Part shown: piece by piece, positions 7,946-14,259 of the stretch
Numbering within the stretch: the first letter of the stretch is position 1
How the letters are laid out: every line of letters begins with the position of its first letter
Assembly: GCA_002411085.1 (NCBI GenBank)
Contig: DHQK01000252.1
Location: 1 to 14,259 of the forward strand
Source of the DNA: Marinilabilia sp. UBA5340
GTDB lineage: Bacteria; Bacteroidota; Bacteroidia; Bacteroidales; Marinilabiliaceae
Reading direction: 5' to 3'
Length of the DNA stretch: 14,259 nt
Made by a program: the position numbers and the translations under genes
Notes under the pieces: generated by a model
What the model was told of the DNA's origin: nothing
Seen by the model: the letters and a program-made list of their open reading frames with translations, nothing else
The model's database searches: none

Positions 7946-9016
7946 ATGAATCCAAAAGACAGCAATTCCTCAACCACTCTTGGCAAAAAAGTACTAAGGC
8001 AAGTACTGTTTTGGTTACTGGGCGCTGCTCTTTTGTTTTTTGTTTTCAGCAATCGCGAATACAATCTAAACATCCGTTTAGTACTGGTTGCAGTGGTTTC
8101 GTTAATAGGTTTTTGCTCCTCTGTTTTGGTAAATCAGATTCTCATCCCACGTTTCCTTTTCCGAAAAAAACGTTTCCTCTTTTTCTATTTGCTAACGGCG
8201 GTATTTCTCATTTCATTATGGATCATCATCGTGACCATTTTTATGATTCTGCTCTTTAGCATCAGTCAGTCGCCAGATGTTGTGATTCCGGATCGCAAGG
8301 ATGTCACCATTCTTTTGGCCGGCAATTATCTGATGATCATTTTAGCGGGCATCATCCACTTTATTGAGGAGTCATATCAGCAACAGCTGGCAAAAAATCA
8401 TCTGGAACAAATCCACCGGGAGATGGAATTAAAGCTACGGGAAGCCCGCTTAAAACTGATGCAGGATCAGATTCATCCACATTTCATTTTCAACATGCTC
8501 AACAATCTTTATGGGTTGGTTGCTGAAGATACAGGCCAGTCGCGTCGCCTTATTCTGAAGCTGTCGGATTTACTGGAATATATTCTTTACGAATGCAACG
8601 AACCCCTAATTCCGTTAGAAAAAGAACTCAGCTTTATTCAGGATTACATAGACCTGGAGCGAATCAGGCATGAAGATTTTAAGCTAACAGTAAACTTTCC
8701 GGACAATGTCGGAAATACCGAAATTGCCCCGTTGGTATTATTCCCATTTGTTGAAAACGCATTCAAGCACGGACTGGGCAACGCCTCCGACTCCTTTATT
8801 AATATTTCCCTGATGGTTGATAATGGGACACTTATATTTACGGTCAAAAACAGCAAACCCCGTCTTTCAACAATAACCCGAAAACCCGAAAAAAACGGTA
8901 TAGGGCTGCAGAACATTCAGGAAAGGCTGTCTCTTGTTTACGGGGAAAAATCTGATTTTCACATCCATAACGATGACAAAACTTATCAAATCAATCTAAG
9001 AATAAAACTCAAATGA
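7946..9016 (+). CDS. LytS/YehU-type sensor histidine kinase
   Basis: This 356-residue inner-membrane kinase begins with about four transmembrane helices (roughly residues 15-34, 40-66, 72-108 and 122-145) and has no obvious large extracellular sensor. A coiled linker follows (about 145-170), then the His_kinase domain with the motif QIHPHFIFN. The conserved phospho-acceptor is H179, in the PHF part. PLEKELSFIQDYIDLERIRH is typical of the family. The ATPase part carries PFVENAFKHGL (N box) and GIGLQNIQERL. Its stop overlaps the ATG of the response regulator by four bases (ATGA), so the two are translationally coupled partners. A consensus promoter lies at 7822-7852. The signal cannot be read from the sequence; with only membrane helices as input domain, a membrane or lipid-soluble cue is possible. 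Confidence 0.95.
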   Translation: MNPKDSNSSTTLGKKVLRQVLFWLLGAALLFFVFSNREYNLNIRLVLVAVVSLIGFCSSVLVNQILIPRFLFRKKRFLFFYLLTAVFLISLWIIIVTIFMILLFSISQSPDVVIPDRKDVTILLAGNYLMIILAGIIHFIEESYQQQLAKNHLEQIHREMELKLREARLKLMQDQIHPHFIFNMLNNLYGLVAEDTGQSRRLILKLSDLLEYILYECNEPLIPLEKELSFIQDYIDLERIRHEDFKLTVNFPDNVGNTEIAPLVLFPFVENAFKHGLGNASDSFINISLMVDNGTLIFTVKNSKPRLSTITRKPEKNGIGLQNIQERLSLVYGEKSDFHIHNDDKTYQINLRIKLK

Positions 9017-9720
9017 CCCAAAGACAGAAAACATGCATCATTATCGATGACGAGCCCATTGCCATCCGAATCATCAAGGAACACCTGTCAGCATTTGAAT
9101 CTCTGCAATGCCTTGAGGGTTTTTCCAACCCGGTAAAAGCGATGGAATTCCTTAGCGGAAACAAGGTGGATCTTGTGTTTCTGGACATCAATATGCCAGG
9201 AATCTCAGGCATCGAATTGCTGAAAACCCTGCATTACAAACCCACAATAATTTTTACCACGGCTTATCGCGAATATGCAGTGGATGCATTTGACCTGGAT
9301 GCGCTGGACTATCTGGTGAAACCCATCTCTTTCGAAAGATTTGCCAGATCAGTAAATAAATTCCTCAATTTGGTCACTCCGATCTCCGAATCTAACGCCC
9401 CCGTGGAAGACACCAGCTACATTATTCTTAAAGCCGACAAGAAAAAATACAAAATTGCATTCAACGACATCGTTTTTATCGAAAGCATGGACAATTACAT
9501 TCAGGTGCACACGCGTAGCAAGGGAAAGCTGATCTGCTACGAGACACTCTCTTCCATTGAGCAGCAATTGCCCGGGGGCAATTTTCTTCGCATTCACCGC
9601 TCTTTTATTCTCAATACACTACACATTGATGCATTCACGGCCTCCTACATCGAGATCGGAGGCAGAAAACTAACCATTGGAAGGAATTATAAAGACGAGG
9701 TTATGAATAGGCTTTCTTAA
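9013..9720 (+). CDS. LytTR-family response regulator
   Basis: The 235-residue protein has an N-terminal receiver domain (about 7-120) with the acidic pair D12/D13, phospho-acceptor D58 in FLDINMPG and K103 in DYLVKPI. The C-terminal LytTR DNA-binding domain (about 138-234) shows the family motifs IVFIESMDNYIQVHT, ETLSSIEQQLP and FLRIHRSFILN. It is the cognate regulator of the LytS-type kinase, with which it overlaps by four bases. LytTR proteins bind paired short direct repeats. A single sequence fitting a half-site, ACAGTTAAG, lies at 7890-7898, but without a properly spaced partner. Targets are unknown; the divergent ExbB-like gene is the nearest candidate. Confidence 0.95.
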   Translation: MTQRQKTCIIIDDEPIAIRIIKEHLSAFESLQCLEGFSNPVKAMEFLSGNKVDLVFLDINMPGISGIELLKTLHYKPTIIFTTAYREYAVDAFDLDALDYLVKPISFERFARSVNKFLNLVTPISESNAPVEDTSYIILKADKKKYKIAFNDIVFIESMDNYIQVHTRSKGKLICYETLSSIEQQLPGGNFLRIHRSFILNTLHIDAFTASYIEIGGRKLTIGRNYKDEVMNRLS

Positions 9721-9760
9721 CAGAATTGAATACCGGCTTTTTTTACTGATATTCATCAAG

Positions 9761-11413
9761 TCATTGTAACCCTCCATTTGCCAATTGTCCCACATACCTC
9801 AAAGCACTCAGGCGATCGTGAAAAATGTTCTCTTCTCCAACTTTTTGATGCAGCTTTAGTTTACGTAGTCGTTTCTCAATAAAATGTTCACCGGTAACCA
9901 GATAGACGCTTTTCCCGAAGTCAAGGGCCTCGTCCACCATATTCTCAATAGCCAGTAGAACCGTAGTATCCAAATGAGTGACATCCTTAAGATCCAAAAT
10001 CAGGTGATTGCATGGAGCAATATTTTTACGCTCGCGTTGAATAGCCCTGGCAACCCCAAAAATCATGGGGCCACTGAGATAAAACAGGTAAACATTATCT
10101 CTTATTTTATCAAATATTTCCTTTTCTTCATCAGACAACGGGGCTGTATCCACACTATCCGAAATCATCCTTAGATTAAAGCTTTGCAGGTGACTGAGTT
10201 TTTCGATCGTCAGCATATTTGCCACAAAAATGCCCAGGCCCACCGCGATTACCAGGTCGACAAAAATGGTTACCAACAAAACCCCGTACATAATAAACAG
10301 AGCTCCCTTGCTGATTTTATGGGCTCTTTTGATAAATGACCAATCCAAAATATCAATACCTACTTTAAAAGCGATGGCTGCCAGGATTGCAAGCGGAATA
10401 TACTGAATAAGGGGTGCTGCTCCGAAAATAAGCACCACAAGAAATACTGACCGCATAATTCCCGACCACCGGCTTCGCGCTCCCGTGCGAATATTTACTA
10501 CCGTCCCCATTGTGGCACCTGCTCCGGGCAAAGTCCCCAGAAGGCCTGCGGTCAGATTGGCCAGTCCCTGCCCCATCAGCTCGCGATTGCTGTTGTGCTC
10601 TTCGCGCGTTAATGAATCCGCAATAAGGGCTGTGAGAATGGTATCGATACTCCCCAACAAAGCCAGCAAAAAAGCATCCAAAAAAACGGAACTCCAGTTA
10701 TGATCCAAGGGCATCAGTGGAAGATTGAAATTGGGCCAGCCCAAATCAAAAGCTCCAATGAGTCGTATGCTTTCACCTCCTGGTATAAACAAAACCAAAA
10801 GGCTAAAAAATATCAGCACCGAAAGTTGCGAGGGGAAGCGTCCCTGCCAGGATTTGGGATAAAACAAAAGCACCAAAAGCCCGCCTACACCAATCATCAA
10901 TTCCAGATAATTGACGGATCCCAAAAGTTCAGGCAGATTTTTCACCAATCCTACAATGCCTCCTTTCACGGCTTCGTGCCCCAAAAATGCCGGCACCTGC
11001 ATTACAATTAAAATAAGAGCAATGCCCGACATAAAACCACTGATCACAGAATAGGGCATCAACCGGAAGTAGCGCCCCAACTTAAAATAACCCAACAATA
11101 TCTGAAAAAGACCTGCGAAAAAGACAATCGTAAAGGAATAAACCATTCCATCCTGTAGTCCATATTCAGCAATATTGGATGCAAAAACAGCTGTCATAAA
11201 AACGGTCATTGGCCCTGTAGGTTCCGAAATCAGCGTTCTGCTGCCTCCTGCAAGGATGGCTACAAGTCCTATGACCACCGCCCCGTAAAGTCCTGCCTCC
11301 GGACCGGCTCCCGAGGCCACTCCGAAAGTCAACGCAATGGGAATGCTGACAATGGCGGCCACCAGCCCTCCGTATAGGTCGCCTCGTTTTATGTTTCCTG
11401 GAAATATTGACAT
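9761..11413 (-). CDS. SulP-family anion transporter with C-terminal STAS domain
   Basis: This 550-residue permease starts with the SulP signature region (RGDLYGGLVAAIVSIPIALTF, then GAGPEAGLYGAVV and LISEPTGPMTV). It continues with multiple membrane helices to about residue 400, including the conserved stretch with SLTREEHNSNRELMGQGLAN. A cytoplasmic STAS domain occupies about 430-540. SulP proteins carry sulfate, bicarbonate or other anions across the inner membrane, often with Na+ or H+. The substrate cannot be fixed from sequence, and bicarbonate (BicA-like) and sulfate are both possible. In the STAS loop HLDTTVL (481-487), threonines stand where SpoIIAA-type domains have the phosphorylated serine. 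It is a single gene converging on the LytTR pair with only 40 bp between stops, and no sulfate-assimilation gene is adjacent. Confidence 0.93.
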   Translation of the reverse strand: MSIFPGNIKRGDLYGGLVAAIVSIPIALTFGVASGAGPEAGLYGAVVIGLVAILAGGSRTLISEPTGPMTVFMTAVFASNIAEYGLQDGMVYSFTIVFFAGLFQILLGYFKLGRYFRLMPYSVISGFMSGIALILIVMQVPAFLGHEAVKGGIVGLVKNLPELLGSVNYLELMIGVGGLLVLLFYPKSWQGRFPSQLSVLIFFSLLVLFIPGGESIRLIGAFDLGWPNFNLPLMPLDHNWSSVFLDAFLLALLGSIDTILTALIADSLTREEHNSNRELMGQGLANLTAGLLGTLPGAGATMGTVVNIRTGARSRWSGIMRSVFLVVLIFGAAPLIQYIPLAILAAIAFKVGIDILDWSFIKRAHKISKGALFIMYGVLLVTIFVDLVIAVGLGIFVANMLTIEKLSHLQSFNLRMISDSVDTAPLSDEEKEIFDKIRDNVYLFYLSGPMIFGVARAIQRERKNIAPCNHLILDLKDVTHLDTTVLLAIENMVDEALDFGKSVYLVTGEHFIEKRLRKLKLHQKVGEENIFHDRLSALRYVGQLANGGLQ

Positions 11414-11607
11414 GTATGATAGCTAAAAATCTCTTAATGACAACCGAAAATTAGTTAGATTGTTCCAGCAATCCTTGAAAAAGCAATAACTAAAAATCAT
11501 TAGCACATTCCAACCAAAGGATTAATCTTAATACAATACTTTCCTTTCTGTCTCAAAAGAATTCCATCTTTTTAGAACCACATCAATCTCCAAGTCACAT
11601 TCTTTGT

Positions 11608-11615
11608 TAATTTTG
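11608..11615 (+). promoter_or_regulatory. Candidate -7 box for the dCMP deaminase gene
   Basis: TAATTTTG matches the Bacteroidota -7 consensus TAnnTTTG exactly and lies 39 bp before the GTG start. No good TTTG -33 box was found at the usual distance, so confidence is limited. The implied leader is about 33 nt. Confidence 0.4.
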
Positions 11616-11654
11616 TAGCAACACAAAAATATTAATCTTCAATTCTATAGCCCT

Positions 11655-12098
11655 GTGAGCGACGAAAAACAACAAATACTGGATCGCAGATACCTCGATA
11701 TGGCCCGGATATGGGCACAAAACAGTTATTGCCAGCGCCGTCAGGTCGGGGCTCTACTGGTTCGCGACAAGATGATTATTAGTGACGGATACAATGGCAC
11801 TCCATCGGGATTTGAAAACATCTGCGAAGATGAAGACAATAAAACCAAACCTTATGTGCTCCATGCCGAAGCCAATGCGATTACCAAAGTAGCACGATCC
11901 GGCAACAGCAGTGAGGGTGCTACGCTTTATGTAACCTCATCCCCCTGTCTGGAGTGCTCTAAGCTAATTATTCAGGCCGGCATTTCCAGGGTTGTGTTCT
12001 CAGAAAATTACCGGGTAGAAGATGGTGTAAATCTTCTAAAGAGAGCAAAAATAGAAGTAGTTCAGCTGGAATACAGAAATCCTGAAGAATTACCCTAA
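11655..12098 (+). CDS. dCMP deaminase family protein (ComEB-like)
   Basis: The 147-residue protein is a full-length zinc-dependent cytidine/deoxycytidylate deaminase fold. The zinc and catalytic residues are H70 and E72 in HAEAN, and C98 and C101 in PCLEC. N-terminal RRYLDMARIWAQ and QRRQVGALLV and the YNGTPSG loop fit dCMP deaminases, which make dUMP for thymidylate synthesis in the cytosol. It starts at GTG. The upstream in-frame codons reach a TAG at 11616 without an ATG, and the next in-frame ATG (11700) would remove conserved residues. A -7-like box lies 39 bp upstream. The S41 peptidase follows 215 bp downstream on the same strand, an order I recall as common in Bacteroidota. ComEB is the name of the Bacillus relative; a competence role is not implied here. 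Confidence 0.92.
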   Translation: MSDEKQQILDRRYLDMARIWAQNSYCQRRQVGALLVRDKMIISDGYNGTPSGFENICEDEDNKTKPYVLHAEANAITKVARSGNSSEGATLYVTSSPCLECSKLIIQAGISRVVFSENYRVEDGVNLLKRAKIEVVQLEYRNPEELP

Positions 12099-12313
12099 TA
12101 AAGGAACAATTTTTGTGATAAGAACTTATTCGATAACTTGCTAAAGTTTTCGGGAATGGGCTTCTGATCATTTAATTTCTACCTGTAAAATCGGATATAT
12201 AAACCCAAAGCCCTCATTTCTGAAAAAGGGGTTATCCAGGAAGCATTGCAGGCACAATGTAATTACAATCAACAAAAAGGGGCAAATTGCCTATTCACAG
12301 AACCATCAGAACA

Positions 12314-14005
12314 ATGAACGAACCAAAGAAAAACACAACTCGGCAAATATATCTTCCATTAATACTTGCAGCCGTTCTGATAACCGGTATGTTCATCGGA
12401 CGCATCACCAATCCTTCAAGTAAAGGAGCCACAGGACAGCGACTGATGATTGCCCCGGAATCGGGAAAGTTGCAATCAATCATTAACCTCATCGACGAAC
12501 AATACGTGGACAGCGTTGATGCCGGTCAACTTGTGGAGAATGTCATCCCCGAAGTATTGGAAAAGCTGGATCCACATACGGTATACATCCCTCCCCAAGA
12601 CCTTAAAGCTGCCAATCAGGAGTTGGAAGGAAACTTTGGTGGAATAGGTGTAGAATTCAGCATGCCTAATGACACCGTGATGGTGGTCAGTGTGGTTTCG
12701 GGAGGACCATCCGAAAAGGTAGGAATTCTACCCGGCGATCGCATTATCACTGTTAACGATTCCATTATTGCCGGCGTAGATATGCCCACCAATGATGTGG
12801 TCGGAATGCTCAGAGGCGATATTGGCACGAAAGTAAATGTGGGCATTCAGCGCCGTAACCGGAAAGACCTCATTGACTTTGAAATCACTCGCGGAAACAT
12901 TCCCATGTACAGTGTAGATGTAGCCTATATGGTCACCGATTCCATCGGGTACATCAAAATCAACCGTTTTGCACGAAACACTTATCAGGAGCTTCTGTCG
13001 GCACTGGCCAAACTGAAAGCCAACAACTGCCAAAGTATCATTGTAGATCTTCGAGGCAACTCGGGAGGTTATCTTGATATTGCCATCAGCATGGTGAATG
13101 AGTTTTTGCACGAAGACCAAATGATCGTCTACACGGAAGGAGTCAACAGTCCGCGCCAGGACGTCCATGCCAATGGGTCAGGCTCATGTCAGGACACAGA
13201 GGTTACGGTACTGATTGATGAATTCAGTGCTTCGGCCAGTGAAATATTTGCCGGAGCAATGCAGGACAATGATCGCGGACTGGTAGTTGGACGTCGTTCC
13301 TTTGGCAAAGGACTGGTGCAACAACAGTTCTCTCTTCCTTCAGGAGGTGCATTACGGCTCACAGTGGCACGCTATTACACCCCCAGCGGAAGATCTATTC
13401 AAAAACCTTACGACAATGGGGTGGAAGATTACTACCACGACATCATCCATCGCTTTGAACACGGTGAGTTCTTTGAAAAAGACAGTATTGATGTGAATGA
13501 TTCGCTAAAGTACAAAACCGTTGGTGGCCGTACAGTTTACGGTGGAGGTGGTATTATGCCTGATGTTTTTGTCCCACGTGATACAAGCAATCATACCGAT
13601 TATTATTATCGTCTACGTGAAACAGGAACCATCTACCAGTTTGCCCTGGAGTATTCCGACAAAAACAGAAAAGAACTCTCGGCCTTTGAGAATGTGAAAA
13701 ACCTGAAGCAGCATTTGGATCAGCAGCCTGTAGGTCAGTTGCTGCTTGATTTTGCCCGCACAAAGGATGTAAAATTCAACAAAAGAGAATACCAAAAATC
13801 CAGCGAACTGATAGATCTGGAAACCAAAGCTTATATTGCCCGTAACATCCTGGACAATGAAGGGTTTTACCCAATCATCAGTAAACAGGATGAAGTATTG
13901 CAAAAGGCCATTGAACTAATCCAAAGCAACAAAATTAACTCAGTTCTCGAAGTACACAATCAGGAAGAAAAGCCAGATGCTGAGACATCTGGCATGGAAA
14001 AATAA
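12314..14005 (+). CDS. S41-family C-terminal processing peptidase with PDZ domain
   Basis: From the ATG at 12314 the protein has 563 residues. A longer reading from a TTG at 12287 adds nine residues without family support and is less likely. A short basic start and one hydrophobic segment (about 12-30) suggest a signal anchor, placing the enzyme in the periplasm. A PDZ domain (about 85-175, GGIGVEF and GILPGDRI) precedes the S41 protease core (about 195-370). The dyad is S307 in SASASEIFAGAMQD and K332 in SFGKGLVQ, 25 residues apart as in E. coli Prc; D318 is also conserved. A C-terminal extension of about 190 residues is common in Bacteroidota members. CTPs cut proteins near their C-termini, for example in envelope quality control or cell-wall enzyme turnover. 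The DUF4834-like gene begins 32 bp after the stop. Confidence 0.94.
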   Translation: MNEPKKNTTRQIYLPLILAAVLITGMFIGRITNPSSKGATGQRLMIAPESGKLQSIINLIDEQYVDSVDAGQLVENVIPEVLEKLDPHTVYIPPQDLKAANQELEGNFGGIGVEFSMPNDTVMVVSVVSGGPSEKVGILPGDRIITVNDSIIAGVDMPTNDVVGMLRGDIGTKVNVGIQRRNRKDLIDFEITRGNIPMYSVDVAYMVTDSIGYIKINRFARNTYQELLSALAKLKANNCQSIIVDLRGNSGGYLDIAISMVNEFLHEDQMIVYTEGVNSPRQDVHANGSGSCQDTEVTVLIDEFSASASEIFAGAMQDNDRGLVVGRRSFGKGLVQQQFSLPSGGALRLTVARYYTPSGRSIQKPYDNGVEDYYHDIIHRFEHGEFFEKDSIDVNDSLKYKTVGGRTVYGGGGIMPDVFVPRDTSNHTDYYYRLRETGTIYQFALEYSDKNRKELSAFENVKNLKQHLDQQPVGQLLLDFARTKDVKFNKREYQKSSELIDLETKAYIARNILDNEGFYPIISKQDEVLQKAIELIQSNKINSVLEVHNQEEKPDAETSGMEK

Positions 14006-14037
14006 ATCTGATAACCGATCAAACAACAATTAAGTAA

Positions 14038-14259
14038 ATGGGTACATTACTCCGAATAATACTAATAATCATTATTGTCTATTATCTGTTCAAACTAATA
14101 GGGAGATACCTTTTCCCTTATCTGCTGAAGAATCAGGTGGAAAAGATGAAGAAAAAGCAGGAACAGGCTCAGAAAGACTATATGAATCAGCGTAAAGAAC
14201 AAGAGGGAAAAGTCACCATCGACTACAATTCCAAAAAGAATCAACAAAAGAAAGACACC
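14038..14259 (+). CDS. DUF4834-like small membrane protein, C-terminus cut by window edge
   Basis: The open frame runs 74 codons from the ATG to the right edge without a stop. One N-terminal membrane helix (residues about 4-30, rich in I, L, Y and F) is followed by a strongly charged Lys/Gln/Glu stretch (about 32-60, coiled-coil-like) and the segment EGKVTIDY. This matches my recollection of the DUF4834 family, Bacteroidota proteins of roughly 90 residues, so little is probably missing. It starts 32 bp after the S41 peptidase stop and is probably in the same transcript. No function is known to me; a membrane-anchored accessory of the peptidase is only a guess. Confidence 0.65.
   Translation, partial: MGTLLRIILIIIIVYYLFKLIGRYLFPYLLKNQVEKMKKKQEQAQKDYMNQRKEQEGKVTIDYNSKKNQQKKDT

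Noticed and set aside
9721..9760. Possible terminator with a seven-T run between the convergent LytTR and SulP genes
   Set aside because: The T run at 9738-9744 is real, but I found no convincing GC-rich stem before it on either strand.
11417..11424. TGATAGCT upstream of the SulP gene, resembling the PUL operator core
   Set aside because: It is only eight bases, overlaps the region next to the start codon, and has no second copy; most likely chance.
12287..12313. N-terminal extension of the S41 peptidase from a TTG start
   Set aside because: The nine extra residues precede a normal basic-plus-hydrophobic signal region that begins at the ATG at 12314; nothing supports the rarer start.
12099..12313. 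Possible promoter or terminator between dCMP deaminase and S41 peptidase
   Set aside because: TTTG at 12112 and TAACTTGC at 12134 are only a weak match with an 18-bp spacer, and no stable stem with a T run was found.
12728..13168. A 146-codon minus-strand frame opposite the S41 peptidase
   Set aside because: It is the antisense shadow of the PDZ and protease region; no domain is visible and no start signal stands out.

Overview
This window is accessory plus core chromosome of a Bacteroidota bacterium. The signs are a SusC-type TonB-dependent receptor, a hybrid two-component system (HTCS) regulator, promoters of the Bacteroidota type (TTTG-N19-TAnnTTTG), and a dCMP deaminase / S41 peptidase / DUF4834 block that I associate with this phylum. 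An environmental or marine polysaccharide degrader, possibly near Marinilabiliales, is plausible, but that placement is inference.

Left part (1-7099, all on the minus strand). This is the regulator-proximal end of a polysaccharide utilization locus (PUL). In transcription order it holds a 1320-residue HTCS sensor/regulator (7099-3137), a GH16 laminarinase-like lipoprotein (2910-2083) and the first 687 codons of a SusC receptor (2063 to beyond the left edge). SusD and the other enzymes would lie left of the window. The GH16 active site has the EIDILE form typical of beta-1,3-glucanases, so laminarin or a related beta-1,3-glucan is the likely substrate. Between the HTCS and GH16 genes, at 3054-3090, is a compact element that is both a 21-bp-period direct repeat and a near-perfect inverted repeat. 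It sits just upstream of a candidate promoter and is the best candidate for the HTCS operator.

Middle part (7278-9720). A small three-helix ExbB/TolQ/MotA-like membrane protein (minus strand) is divergent from a LytS/LytTR-type sensor kinase and response regulator pair (plus strand, ATGA overlap). A consensus Bacteroidota promoter lies before the kinase, and a short inverted repeat lies in the shared upstream region. A SulP anion transporter with a STAS domain (minus strand) converges on this pair.

Right part (11655-14259, plus strand). This holds housekeeping genes: a GTG-initiated dCMP deaminase, a carboxy-terminal processing (S41) protease with a PDZ domain and an intact Ser/Lys dyad, and the start of a DUF4834-like small membrane protein cut by the right edge.

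I saw no rRNA, tRNA, CRISPR array, insertion sequence or phage gene. No gene-free stretch exceeds 300 bp. The window looks like ordinary PUL and core biology; the most original signals are the composite operator and the isolated ExbB-like gene next to the LytTR system.
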